64,000 bases of DNA from Sceloporus undulatus (Eukaryota > Chordata > Lepidosauria > Squamata > Phrynosomatidae). The first letter of the stretch is position 1, and each line of letters starts with the position of its first letter. The stretch is from positions 127,972,115-128,036,114 of the forward strand of contig NC_056525.1 of NCBI RefSeq assembly GCF_019175285.1, in the 5' to 3' direction. The notes beneath the pieces are model-generated. The model was not told where the DNA came from. It saw only the letters and a program-made list of their open reading frames with translations, and made no database searches. Both the position numbers and the translations under genes were made by a program. Positions 22,301 through 36,600 of this stretch are shown one piece after another.

Positions 22301-25300
22301 TTTATCCTGTATTTTTCAAGGCCTGGAACTCAAGGCATATTGTGAAAGTTAAATACTGATAAATGTTCACATCACATTAAAGTTAAAATAGAATTAAACT
22401 ATCAGTAGAATTGAAAGCAATTGAAAAAAAAAACAATACAGACAATCTGGCACATTATTAAAGTGTCCTTCCTCATGTGCAGTCAGTTCTCAAAGGCCCC
22501 TTGAATTTTTTTTAAAGGCTTCACCTGCCTCTGGAAGGATAGGAGGCAAGTGTCATTAAGATGTAAATGGACCCCTGAACCAGATGATACACTTTTAACA
22601 TGTCTTCAGTATTTCTTTAACAATGAAGAATGTTGAAGGCCCTGATCTGACTCATAGTTTATATCATGTGTATGTACCTTCAAGTCACCTGCCAATACAA
22701 CAGATTGAAACACAGTACCACTAAAAAAATCCTATTAGTAAAAAAGTTTAATAAAACCCCAAACAACTATACTATTAAAAACACAAACTTTAAAACACTT
22801 TAAAACACATTTGCAATGTAATAAAAAAAACAAAAACAAAAGCCACAAGAAATTAGTGGCTAAAGGCTTGCCTAAATAAAAGGGTCTCTGTATGCTGGCT
22901 GAAAGAGAGCAGGGGGAGGAGGCAACTAAACTTTTGTGAGATGTATGTAGAAAGATCTTGTAGCACCTTTGAGACTAACTGAAAGAAAGAAGTTGGCAGT
23001 ATGTGCTTTCGTAACTGAAGTCTATTTCCTCAGATGCATTTGTGTAAGGGAATTCCACATCCTGGGAGCAGCCACCAGGAAAGCTCTCTCTTGTGTCCTT
23101 TCCAGACATGCCTGTAATAGCAGGAGGACTGAGAGAAAGCCCTCTAAAACTTGAGCATCTTGCCCACAGTGAGGGAAGAGTAGTGGGGAGATGACACTCA
23201 CCTGTGTCACTGTACCAGTGAAATTCCTTACCCCACTAAAGCTATTTCCCCCAGAAAGGAAGCTACTAGCTAGATTGGAGGGAAATTGCCTTTCAGTCTC
23301 ACATGGAGACTTTTTGGAGTCAATTGACTGGCTAATCTAGAATCATAGAATGATAGAGTTGGAAGAGACCACAAGGGCCCTCCAGTCCAACCCCCTGCCA
23401 TGCAGGAAATCATAATCAAAGCATCCCCAACAGATGGCCATCCAGCCTCTGCTTAAAGATCTCCAAGGAGGGAGACTCCACTACACTCCGGGGAAGGAGT
23501 TTGTTCCACTGTCGAACAGCTCTTACTGTCAGGAAGTCCCTCCTAATGTTGAGGTGGAATCTCTTTTCCTGCAGCTTGCATCCATTGCTCCGGGTCCTAT
23601 TCTCTGGAGCACAGAAAACAAGCTTGCTCCCTCCTCAATATGACATCCCTTTAAATATTTAAACAGGGCTATTATATCACCTCTTAACCTTCTTTTCTCC
23701 AGGCTAAACATATCCAGCTCCCTAAGTCGTTCCTCATAGGACATGGTTTCAAGACCCTTCGCCATTTTAGTCGCCCTCCTTTGGACACACTCTAGTTTCT
23801 CAATGTCCTTTTTGAATTGTGGCGCCCAGAACTGGACACAATATTCCAGGTGGGGCCTGACCAGAGCAGAATATAGTGGCACTATTACTTCCCTTCATCT
23901 AGACACTATACTTCTATTGATGCAGGCTAAAATCGCATTGGCCTTGTTAGCTGCCGCATCGCACTGTTGACTCATGTTCAACTTGTGGTCTACTTGGACT
24001 CCTAGATCCCTTTCACATGTTGTCTCCTTAAGCCAGGTGTCTCCCATCCTGTATCTGTGCATTTCATTTTTCCTCCCTAAGTGCAGTACCATACATTTCT
24101 CCCTACTGAAGTTCATTTTGTTAGCCCGGCTTTCTAGTCTATTCAGGTCATTTTGAATGTTGATCCTGTCCTCTGGAGTATTAGCTATTCCTCCTAATTT
24201 GGTGTCATCTGCTAATTTGATAAGTATTCCCCCAATTTTTTCCTCCAAGTCATTGATAAAGATGTTCAACAGTACTGGACCCAGGACAGAGCCCTGTGGG
24301 ACCCCATGCTCCAGGATGAAAAGGAGCCATTGTTGAGCACCCTTTGGGTTCGGCCAGTCAACCAATTACAAATCCATGTAACAGTTGCCTTGTCTAGCCC
24401 ACATTTTACAAGCTTGTTTGCAAGAATGTCATGGGGAACTTTGTCAAAGGCCTTACTGAAATCAAGATATATTATATCCACAGCGTTCCCTTCATCTAAC
24501 AAGCTGGTAACTTTATCAAAGAATGAGATAAGATTTGTCTGGCATGACTTCTTTCTCTGAAACCCGTGTTGACTTTTTGTGATCATGGCATTGCTTTCTA
24601 GATGTTCACAGACTCTCTTTTTAATGATCTGGGAGGAAAGGATGCTGGATAAGAAGAAACTTGGTTCCGATTAGGTCCAACCAGATTGTTTTTGCTCTGT
24701 ATGGTTTCTCTGACCACAGCCTTGCTATTCCAGGTGAGCCTAACTTCATTAAGCAACTAGTCTACTTCGACAAGGATAACATTTCCGATAAAGTGCTCAA
24801 GAAGATCAGTGCTTACTGCTCACAGCCGGACTTCCAGCCGGACATCATCGGACGGGTCTCGTTGGCCGCCAAGTCCCTCTGTATGTGGGTGCGAGCTATG
24901 GAGGTGAGCCAAGAGTCCCAATTTGGGAGAAAGGATTTCCATGACAGGGAATATGACACCAAGAGGAGGAGGAGCTGAGCATTCTGGGCTGATGGGGGGT
25001 GGTCAAGACATGGGAGACCATTTTGCCTCCCCCTTTGCAAATTTCACTTCATTTTTTTGTCTTCTCTTCCTTCTAGATGTATGGTCGTATTTACCGAGTG
25101 GTAGAGCCCAAGCGTATTCGGATGAATGCTGCCCTGGCCCAGCTGGCAGAGAAGCAGGCTGCCCAGGCCGAGGCCCAAGAGAGGCTCCGGGAGGTCAGTC
25201 TTTTGGGAGAATGATATAGGAGTATGAATTGGTAAAGGTCTTTTGGACATCCTTCCCCATTAGAGACTTCAGGGTGGGGGTCTCACTCTTCAGAATTCTT

Positions 25301-26025
25301 CTCTGCCCTCATCCCTGCTCAGGTGGCTGAAAAACTGGAGATGCTCAAGAGAGAGTATGAGGAGAAGCTGGCACAGAAAGAGGAGCTACGCAGGAAGTCA
25401 GAAGAGATGGAGATCAAGCTGGACCGGGCGGACAAACTGGTGTCGGGCCTAGCTGGAGAGAAGATCCGGTGGGAAGAAACCCTCAAGGTAGGGTCTAATC
25501 CTCAACCCTGTATCTCTCCCCCTCCTCTTCTACTGTGCTCAACAAAGTCAGGTGTGGAATGTACAGGCTATCCTTTCACCAGAACTTGGCAAAATTAGTT
25601 TTTTGGACTGCATCTCCCAGAATAAGCTGGCTGGGGAATTCTAGGAGCTGCAACCCAGAAATGCAATCTTTATGAGCTATATTCAGCACCACATAAGTGT
25701 TTCCTAGAATGTGAGTCTGCTTTTGGCTGGCACAGTCTGACAATCGAGGATGAGGGAAGACTTGAACTGTTTTCACTTGTTGGAAGGGTGAAGGACACTG
25801 TGCCCAGAGAAAAGGAGGCAAGAGCGGAGAGGGAGGAGGTTTCAAGTGCCCTGGAGGGCTTCACAATAGAGGGCCCTTGGTGCTAAGAGACAGTGTTTTC
25901 CCTGAGAAAAAGTGCAGCCCGGTTCTTCTTCATGGTTTCTGTGAATACACACAAATGGGTTATTCTGCGCCTATGCAGATAACTTCAAAACTTGGTAGGG
26001 AAAACTTTTTGGTGGTAGCTTCGCC

Positions 26026-26065
<40 letters not shown>

Positions 26066-29000
26066 TCCCCTTCTTCTTCCTGTCTCTGATGTCCTTCTTT
26101 CTGGTAGGGCCTTGAGGAAGACCTGGGCTACTTGGTGGGTGACTGCCTTGTGGCAGCAGCATTTCTATCCTACATGGGGCCCTTCTTGTCGAATTACCGG
26201 GAAGAGCTTGTTTCTCACATCTGGATCAAGCAGGTGAGTTTTACTTACCTTTCCTGAGAGGGCAGCCTCCCTCTTCCTTCTTACTGGCACTGCGTTGGAG
26301 GAGGGACTTGGATTTTTTTTTTTTTAAAGGCTTGCTGTGGCTTCTGGAATGGCACTCCACAGGGCCCGAGTGGTGTTAGGCTGAGAAGCATAACCTACTT
26401 CTCAGGGGGTCTACTGGGTAGCAACCAGGAGGTTGAATCCAGCACATGACCTCCCTCAGCAAAGGAAGGGAAAGCAAGGCAGTTCAGGGCCAACCAACTT
26501 CTTTGCTGTTCTGTGCCTGTGCCTGCAGATCCGTGAGCTTCAAGTGCCCTGCTCCCCTTACTTCACGTGTGACAGCTTCCTCAGCAACCCAACGGTGGTG
26601 CGCACATGGAATATCCAAGGGCTGCCATCAGATAACTTCTCTACAGAGAATGGGATCATTGTCACTCGAGGCAACCGGTGAGTTCTAGTCTGTGATATGG
26701 CTGAGGTCCCAAAAGGCTTTTCAGTCACACATCCTGACCCACTCCAGAGCCCTGGGCCAACGCTTTTGGATCACCTCCTGACCCTTTCTTTGAAAGTTCA
26801 AGGAATCACCAGTCTGTCCAAAAGTGACTTCTGGAAGAAGCTGACAAGGCCTCAGTGTGGCTGCAATGCCAATGCCCATCTTCCTTTTGCTTTTGGTCTT
26901 TCCCAGGTGGCCTCTGATGATTGACCCCCAGGGCCAGGCCACAAAATGGATCAAGAATATGGAATTAAAGAAAGTAAGTAGCGGTACTACATGCAGTACC
27001 TTGCCTGTCTGGGTTTGATAACTCCACACAGGCATCTCTTTGACCTCCTCTCCTGGTTCGCGTTGTTTTCTCTGGCCTAAACCTAAATGTTAGTCTTACT
27101 TAGAACTCAGACCCACTGAACCAGTGGGTCTTATGTAAGTGTTTACAAACCAAATTTCCATCAGTTCAGAGGATCTAGTTGATTTGGGATTAATAAGTGG
27201 ACGTAGGCCCTCTCTTTGTGCTCTCTTCTCCCTTTCATCCCTGGCCAGAAGTCACCCAAGAGGAGGGGTTACCCTTCCCACCTGCTTTGTAGCTGGGACT
27301 CTGCGCTTGGTCCCTTTCAATGGGAGGATCTTCTTCTGCTTCAAGGCAAAATGATTTTTTAAAACAAATGTTGTGCCAGCTGTCAGAGCCAGTGTTTTTT
27401 TATTGGACAGCCAGGGAAGTTTTTGTTCTGGAAGCTAGTAGGAAAGCAAGGATGTAAGAGGAGGGTGAATGATGTGCTCTGACTGTTGATGCTGCTGTGG
27501 TTTCTCCATCTGTTTTCTGATAGGGCCTAAAGATCATCGACTTACAGATGCCCGACTACCTGCGCATCCTAGAGATAGCCATCCGGCATGGCTCTCCAGT
27601 ACTGCTGAAGAATGTGCAAGAGGAGCTTGACCCGACACTGGCCCCCATCCTCAACAAATCCGTCACCAGAGTGGGTGAGTTTCTGGCTTTCATCTGCTGC
27701 TTGGGAGAGAGGAGATGGAGAAACATATGGAATGCTGCTTTATATTATGGGGCATTCGAAGTGGGGACAGGGAGGAATAAGGGAGGGGGGTGGCACCTGC
27801 ACAAGAGGGAAGGAAGCCTCGTGGCCCAGATGGAGCTCTGCCAGATCTGGCTTCTGACTTTCTTCCTATGTGTGTATGGCAGGTGGACGCTTGCTGATAA
27901 GGATCGGGGACAAGGAGGTGGATTACCACCCTGAATTCCGCTTCTACCTAACCACCAAGCTGTCCAACCCACACTACACTCCAGAAACCTCCTCCCAGAC
28001 CACCATTGTCAACTTTGCTGTCAAAGAGCAGGTAAAGGTTTGGGCTCATTGGCTTGAAAGCTGGGAACCATATTCATCTCCTGTGGGAAGGGCAAACTAT
28101 CAGAACCTAGAGATTTCCCACCAAAGAAGATTTGGGGGGAGGGAGCTGGAGTGACCTGGAGGCAAGAGGGAGAGCTTTGCTCTGAACTGTGGGGAGAAAT
28201 GCGGCTGGGGGCAGGACAGAGAGGGCTGAACCACCCCATGTGCCCCGTGACCTCTTCAGGGACTGGAGTCTCAACTTCTGGGCATCGTGGTGCGAAGAGA
28301 AAGGCCTGAGTTGGAAGAGCAGAAGGACCACCTGGTGCTCAACATTGCAGCTGGAAAAAGGAAGCTGAAGGAGCTGGAGGACGAGATCCTGAGGTGAGAG
28401 CTGGGTGGAGGAAGGGTGAGGGTTTGGGTCTCCTGGTGTTGTGGGAGCAGGAGTGGCCATGCTGAGAGAAGTCATCAGAGGTGTAAATCTCTGGGAGGGA
28501 GAAAAACCAGGTTAAAAATGAATAAAAAGAGTTGTTTCTGAGGTTCAAGAACAAGAGGTGGTAGTCTTGAAGCCTGGAGTCCTGTGTTTAGTTCTGGGAA
28601 CCTTATTTTAAGAAGTATATAGGCAAGGCAGAGCAGGTTCAGAGAAGGACAACATGGATGATAAGGAGAGAGAACAAAGCATACAAGAACTGAGCTTGTT
28701 CAGTTTGCTCAAGAGAAGACTGAGGGGGTGACATGATGGCCTTCTTTAAATATCTCAAGGGTTGTCTCAGAGAGGAGATGACAGGTTTGTTCTCTGCTAG
28801 CTGAGAGGGTAGTAGCAGGTTTAATGCTTTGAAGTTACAGGAGGGTAGATTTTGACTGAGGGTTAGAATAAACTTTTTAACAGTGAGAGTGCTTTGGCAA
28901 TGGAACCATAGAATCATAGAATAATACAGTTGGAAGAGACCGCAAGGGCCATCCAGTCCAACCTCACCATGCAGGAAATCCGAATCAAATCATCCCCAAC

Positions 29001-32000
29001 AGATGGCCATCCAGCCTCTGTTTAAAGACCTCCAAGGAAGGAGACTCCACTACACTCTGAGGGAGTGTGTTCCACTGTCGAACAGCCCTTACTGTCAGGA
29101 AGTTCTTCCTAATGTTGAGGTGGAATCTCTTTTCTTGTAGCTTGCATCCATTGCTCCAGGTCCTAGTCTCTGGAGCAAGTGAAAACAAGTCAGCTCCCTC
29201 CTCAGTATGGCATCCCTTCAAGTATTTAAACAGAGCTATCATATCACCTCTTAACCTTCTCTTCTCCAGGCTAAACATCCCCAGCTCTTTAAGTCATTCC
29301 TCATAGGACATGGTTTCTAGACCTTTCACCATTTTACTTGCCCTCCTTTGGACACGTTCCAGTTTTTCAACATCCTTTTTGAATTGTGGCGCGCAGAACT
29401 AGACGCAATATTCCAGGTGGGGCCTGACCAAAGCAGAATAGAGTGGGACAATTACTTCCCTTGATCTAGATACGATACTTTTACTGATGCAGCCTAAAAT
29501 TGCATTGCCCTTTTTAGCTGCCGCATCACAGTGTTCACTCATGTTCAGCTTGTGGTCTACTTGGACTCCCAGATCCCTTTCACATGTTGTCTCATTCAGC
29601 CATGTGTCTCCCATCCTATATCTGTGCATTTTATTTTTCCGCCCTAAGTGCAGTACCTTGCATTTCTCCCTGTTGAAATTCATTTTGTTAGCTGTGGCCC
29701 AACTTTCTAATTTATTCAGGTCATCTTGAATGTTGATCCTGTCCTCTGGAATGTTAGCTACTCCTCCTAATTTGGTGTCATCTGCAAATTTGATAAGAAT
29801 GCTTCCAATTCTGTCATCCAAGTCGTTGATAACGATGTTGAATAGCACTGGGCCCAGGACAGAGCCCCACTGGACACCCCACTGGTCACTTCTCTCTAGG
29901 ATGAAAAGGAGCCATTGTTCAGCACCCTTTAGGTTCAGTCAATCAACTAATTACAAATCCATATAACAGTTGCCTTGTCTATCCCACATTTTATAAGCTT
30001 GTTTACAAGAATGTCATGGGGAACCCTGTCAAAAGCCTTACTGAAATCAAGATATACGATATCCACAGCATTCCCTTCATCTACCAAGCTAGTAATTTTA
30101 TCAAAGAAAGAGATTAGATTTGTCTGGCATGACTTCTTTCTTTGAAACCCGTGTTGACTTTTTGTGATTATGGCATTGCCTTCTAGATGTTTATTTATTT
30201 ATTTAAGTATTTATATCCCGCCCTTCAGCCCTAATGGCTCTCAGGGCGGCTTACAATAATATTTATAATCAGACAATTAGGCTTACAATCTAAAAGACAC
30301 GAAACAAAAGGAGAAGGGAATGATGGAGGGAAAGGGGATGAGGTCCAGTGGTTCTTCTCTCCCTCTGAGGCCTGGACCAAGGCAGATGGATTTGAGGGAG
30401 GGCTCTTCCTTCTTCCAGGCTGGCCCTGATGGAGCTGGACCTGCCTGGTGAACTCCCTCACCGGCCGAAAGATGACAGTTATGGAGGGCAGAGTGTCCTT
30501 CCTTCAGGCTAGCCTCGGACACTGAGCCAGCCTGTTCTCTCCCTCACCGGCCGAAAGATGACAGTTATGGAGGGCGGAGTGTCCTTCCTTCAGGCTAGCC
30601 TCGGACACTGAGCCAGCCTGTTCTCTCCCTCACCGGCCGAAAGATGACAGTTATGGAGGGNNNNNNNNNNAGGAGCCTCTTTCTTCAGTCTAGCCCCTGA
30701 TAACACTGAGCCAACCTGTTCTCTCCCTCACCGGCCGAAAGATGTTCACAGATTTTTTTTTAATGATCTGCTCTAGAATCTTTCCTGGTATTGATGTCAG
30801 ACTAACTGGACGATAATTGTTGGGATCCTCTTTTTCCCCCTTTTTGAAGATGCGGGACAACGTTTGCCCTCCTCCAGTCTGCTGGAACGTCTCCTGTTCT
30901 CCAGGAGTTCTCAAAGATTATTGCCAATGGCTCCGATATTACTTTTGCTAGTTCTTTTAATACCCGAGTTACGTGGGGATGCAGATACTGCTTGCCCAGT
31001 TCCCCCCCCCTTCCCAAGTTCCTCTAGACTCAATAGAGGCTAGTACGTTAACTAGTTCCCTAGAGAGGTGGTAGGGTCTTTTTCTCTGGATGGCTTCAAA
31101 AAGAGGCTGGACTGTTGTTCCAGAGTCTTCCAGGAAGGCTTCCTTGCTTCTTGATGGAGCTGCAAGGGGAACAGTGGGCTGGTCTCAGCATTTTGAACTT
31201 TCCCATCGCTCTTCTAAGTAATCCTTTGTTCTGCCCTCAGGTTGCTGAATGAAGCAACAGGCTCCCTCTTGGATGATGTGCAGCTCGTGAACACTCTGCA
31301 GACCTCCAAGATCACTGCCACTGAGGTCACGGAGCAATTGGAGACCAGTGAGACAACTGAGATTAAAATTGACACAGCTCGGGAGGTGAGACCCACCTGT
31401 GGAATTTCATTTTATTTTTATTAATTTATATCCCACCTTTCTCCCAGCACAGGATTTAAGGGATGTGTGTGTTTGTGCACTGGCTTTGTAGTATGTGTTG
31501 CACTTACTTGTAGCCAGATGTAAAAAAACAAAACAAAACCTTGGGGGGAGAGTGACAATGGAGACCCTGGTGCTGAGGGTGCTGTGGAAGGTCCCGAGTT
31601 ACGTGGGGGTGCAGATACTGCTTGCCCAGTTCCCCCCCTTCCCAAGTTCCTCTAGAATCAATAGAGGCTAGTACGTTAATTTCTAAATGAAGGAAGGCCT
31701 TCTGATAATTCATGAAGGGAAATCTCCAGACCTAGGGAAAGTTCCTTTTTTGCACTACAACTTCCAGAATCCCCCAGCCTGTTTGGCCAGTGCCCCAGCC
31801 TCCTCCTCCTCCAGCTGTAGCCCCCTTGCTGCTGCCCTTTTCCTGCTCACTGACTAACCAGGTGCATGTTCACTGCCAGGGCTATCGTCCATGTGCTCAG
31901 AGAGCGTCCATCCTCTTCTTTGTCCTCAATGACATGGGCAGGATCGACCCCATGTACCAGTTCTCCCTTGATGCCTACATTGACCTGTTCAACCTCAGCA

Positions 32001-33613
32001 TCACCAAGAGCCACCGGAGTGCCAAGCTGGACGAGAGAATCCGCTTCCTCAATGAATATCACACTTACGCTGTCTACAGGTAACATGGCCTGTGCAACTA
32101 GATAAACATGGCACACTACTCCTCTCTGCCACCATGATCCATCCAGATTTCAGACCTTAGAAAGGTTATTTTTTAGGGACTATAGACCCCCAAATTCCTT
32201 TGCCTGGCTGGGGTATTTAGCCATAGTCCAAAACATTAATATGTCCAGGCTCTAATCCAGAGAGATAAAAATTTGCTCTTAAGGCCACCTTATCAGTCAT
32301 CATTTCTCCTTTTCCACTATGTCAAGCAATCTGTACACTGGGGTCTCTTTCACTGGACAAGAAGCAAGTACAATGTTGCTAAGGGAGAGCAGTTCCTTGA
32401 TTCTCTCCTGACTGCTCCTTCCACAAACAAGCAAAGGACAGGCCAGAATGCCTTCCAGACAGACACTAGAAATGTAGCTTCAAAAGAGGAGCTAGTCAGT
32501 TCTATCCATCTCAATCCTTCCCCTCTCGCTTTGCCAAGGTACACCTGCCGGGGCCTCTTTGAACGACACAAGTTGCTCTTCAGCTTCCAGATGTGTGCCA
32601 AAATCCTGGAAGTCTCTGGCAACCTCAAGATGGATGAATATAACTTCTTCCTGCGTGGAGGAGTGGTAAGCACCAGATGGAGACATGAGGAAACAGCCGG
32701 CACTTGGCCTGGCCTGCAGAGATTTTAGGCTGCTGTGCTGTTAGGACGAGAATGCAGGCAAGAGCCAGATTGTCAGGCCTTGTAGTCTGGTATAGTTGAC
32801 ACAGACTGGCAGCAGTTCTTCAGGGTTTCAGAGAAGACTCTTTCCAAGTCCTAGCAGGAAATTCCTGAGACTGAACCTAGAACTCTCTGCTTACAGAGAA
32901 TTTGGCAATCGCATTGCTTACATGACAAGAGAACTTCTTTGATGTGGAACCCCCAATTCATGTTCTGTGGGGGCACCTTTTCTTTGGAGTTGTACCTGCT
33001 TTAAATTTCACATGAGCCAGAGCTAAACACATGGAAAAAGCCTGTCCTTCTCCTTTTACTGTTCAGTATGCATATTCTGTCTGACTTTGCCTTCTTTGAC
33101 CCTCTTGTCCTTCTGTCATTGTCCTTTGCTTCCTTCTGCCCTCTGCTTTTTGCATTCTGTGGGATTAACAGTTGGGAAGAACCTTGATGCACAAAGGATG
33201 ACCCTATGTGGTTCATCCAGCCCTCCAGTTCTGCTTCAGTGGTGAACTTTATCTAGGAATGGGTTACTACTGGAGCATGGAAATGTTATGCTTTTGGACA
33301 TGAGACTGGGGGATCCTAGAAGTTATAGTCCCAAAAAGTAATGTTTCTAAGCTCTGGTTTATGCCTATGCAAATGACTTCATGCTTGATCCCATGCTTAT
33401 GTGTGGGAAGCCTTCTCCAATATGAGTCCTGCCATTTTGCTAGACCTTACTTACAGACAGTGCGGGGCACTAAATGACAGAAAGTAGCTTGTCTTTCTGT
33501 GAGCTGTTTTGTGAACTGGCCAGGAGGTTTCCCAGTCCCTGGGCTTTGTAATCTGAGATGTGCTTGGGGTGGCAGCCAGGGGCTTAGAAGGAAGACCACA
33601 GAGGGAAAATAAG

Positions 33614-33681
<68 letters not shown>

Positions 33682-36600
33682 ATTACTTGTCAGCATATGT
33701 ATTAGAGAGATTTTGTAGCACCTTAGAGACTAACTGAAAGAAAGTAAGAAGTTGGCAACATGAGTTTTCATAGGCTTCAGTCTACTTAAGATGCTTTTGG
33801 TGGAGCATTTGTCAGCATCTGGTGATCCCATGAGTTGTGTAGGGCTTTCTTAGACAAAGTATCCTCAAGTGTGGCTTTTGCCAGTTTCTTCCTCTGAAAT
33901 AGAGCCTACAGCAAAGTATTTTTTGGTAGTCTTCCATCTAAGTGCTAACCAGGGCTGACCCTCCTGAGCTTTCATGATCACATGGGATCTGGGAAGACAC
34001 CCCAGCTTCTTGCCAACTGGATTTATTTTCTGCTGCCTCATTTGGGTGGGGGTCCTTGGAGCAACAGCAGCTGAGAAATGACCAGAGGTGTGTTCCTCTT
34101 ATGGGGCCAGTCTACCCAGGCTACTGCCTTATAGAGCTGGCCCTGTCAGCCTTTTGGTAAGAATTGCAAATGAAAGTGTGTGTCAGAGCCTGAGGTTTTC
34201 AGGCTTCTCATTATTGCATGCTCCATTCTTCCCCCTAAGGTAATGCTCTCCCCTCAAGGCAGTGATTTTTCAATATCTGACTCTCAAGAGGTTTTGGATT
34301 TCAGCTCCCAGAGGCCACTAGCAGCAGGGGAGTTGAAGTCTAAAACATCTGGAGGTCACAAGGTGAGAATAACTGCCCTTTGGGGAGCATTTCTTTCCTC
34401 TTGGAAGAAATGTAGACAAAATGTAACTACTGGGCATATTTCAGGCATTCTTGGTTGTTTGGCAGATGTTTATTGTTGATGTGAGGTACCTGTCGCTTGT
34501 TTCCTTTTCTGTTTTTATGGGCATATATGAGACAGTGAAGTGCAGAACAGAAAAATAGCTTTGCAGTCCCGTAGTGCTGCAAACTCCAAACTAACAGACT
34601 TAGGAAATAAATAAGTAAAGCTTATATGCCAAACTGGCCCTTGCATGTATAGTATTTTGCCTTTAGGGTTACTTTCGAACTGTATGGATCATGTCTTTAT
34701 TATAGGCCATTGACTTTCTATCTCTAAATTGATCTTTTTATTTAGAATATATTTATGCGAGTTCTACCTATTAATTTCCTGCCTCTGTAGGTTTGATGAT
34801 GGCCAGCCCTGTGAGTTAGGTTTTGGGTTTCCTTCTTTCTTGTCATGCTGCAAACTCCACCTGCCTTAGCCCTGGCTCTGCTCCCACCTCAGCTACAGTC
34901 TCTGGTCTTTCATTCAGAAACATTTCTTCACTCCTGGTTTAGACAAATCTTGACAACTAGGTGACTAGGACTTGCTTTGTGAGAAACCCCAGGTCTTCAG
35001 CCATTCCTGTCTCTGGCCTTGGGCAGGAGTGGGCCATGTTCTCCTCTGGTCCTTTGGTCACTTGCTCTCCCTTTGTCCCTCCTTGTAGGTGCTCGACAGG
35101 GAAGGGCAGATGGACAATCCCTGCACAAGCTGGTTAGCCGATACCTACTGGGACAACATCACTGAGCTGGACAAGCTCACCAACTTCCATGGCATCATGA
35201 ACTCTTTTGAGCAATACCCTCGTGACTGGAACCTATGGTACACCAGCTCCAAGCCGGAGAAAGCCATGCTGCCAGGTCAGACACCATACTGGGGCTGAGG
35301 GAGCTTTCCCTTCTTCCTGGGAAACTAGCTGGCATCTTGGTGGTCAATCCCAGCTAAAGTAGACCCATTCCATCCATGGTTTTAATGGTGAGTCAACACA
35401 TAGGCAAATCTCTCATTCATCAGAATTTTAAATAAATTTAGGCTTTTGTGTGATTAGATTACATGAGAGAAGTTGAGTGCAGTTTGCTCCTTCCTCTTGT
35501 GTCTGGAAAAGGGGAAAAGTAGTTACCCACAGTCCTGTAAAGTACCTAGAACTCCTAAAATTGGCCAGCTCCAGGAACAGGTCCTAGGGCAAGTTGATGC
35601 CTCCACATAGCAAAGATGGGTAGGTGTCTGGGCATCTTGGTTCCAGTGATGACAGTTCTTGTTTTCCAACCTTTCCCCCATCCATACACCCACTGTCTCC
35701 CCCTGCAGGTGAATGGGAGAACTCCTGCAACCAGATGCAGCGGATGCTGATTGTCCGGTCTTTGCGTCCAGACCGTGTGGCTTTCTGCGTCACAGGATTC
35801 ATAGTCTCCAACTTGGGCTCCCAGTTCATCGAACCGCCTGTGCTTAACATGAGATCAGTGAGTGGATAACATTTCTGGGGCTGGGAAGGAGGGCACCCTT
35901 TTGCGTCATCCCTTCACGTTGTGGTCTACAGTCTCTACAACTAGACTCTGAGACAGGACAACTGAGGGATGTTCCACAGTTTTGACCTACAGGAGCTGGT
36001 GAATCTAGTGTGTTTCTCAGAATTTACAACTTGGAGGTAACACTGCTGCCTGTGTTACCTGCAACAAGTTACTCCTCCTGCGAATGTGGTTGTAACTTTG
36101 CTCCTTCTGAGAAGTAGTGTGACAGTTGCCAAGATGTTACTTGGAAAAGGAACCAATAACAACCATTCACATTGGGGGAAGAGAGTGTTTTAAATATAGT
36201 CTTCTTTTACCTCCAAACAAGGATCCTGCAAGTCTCAGCTTAGCAGAAGACCTGCAACTTCTTTCTTCCCCTTTCCCTCTTCAGAAAAATGCTTCAGCTT
36301 CAGACTGATGGGTTATGCAATGCTGTAGGAAGTGTGGCATTCACACTTGATGGAGGACTAGCTAACACTGTCAAGATGGCAATGTAAAGAGTAATGTTAC
36401 AACTGGAACAAGCACCTTATCAAATTAAATTGCATCTGATGTGTATCATTACAAATTACTTTGAAATTGCAATGTTTTCAGCTCTATCAATATGTCCTCC
36501 TTCAGCCAAGGAAAGCAGAAATAATAATAATAATAATAACAACAACAATAATAACAATATTTATGACTTATATGCTCTGTCTTTCCACTAAAAAATTTGT

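Noticed and set aside
23529-24586. Host gene encoding a reverse-transcriptase-like protein
   Set aside because: It is an antisense CR1 LINE with frameshifts and a CR1 3' tail.
30439-30745. CRISPR array from the regular 86-bp repeats
   Set aside because: The units are contiguous tandem copies without spacers, inside a vertebrate retroposon.
33888-33999. Functional 5S rRNA gene on the minus strand
   Set aside because: Too many substitutions and gaps, no terminator, and a SINE body is attached.
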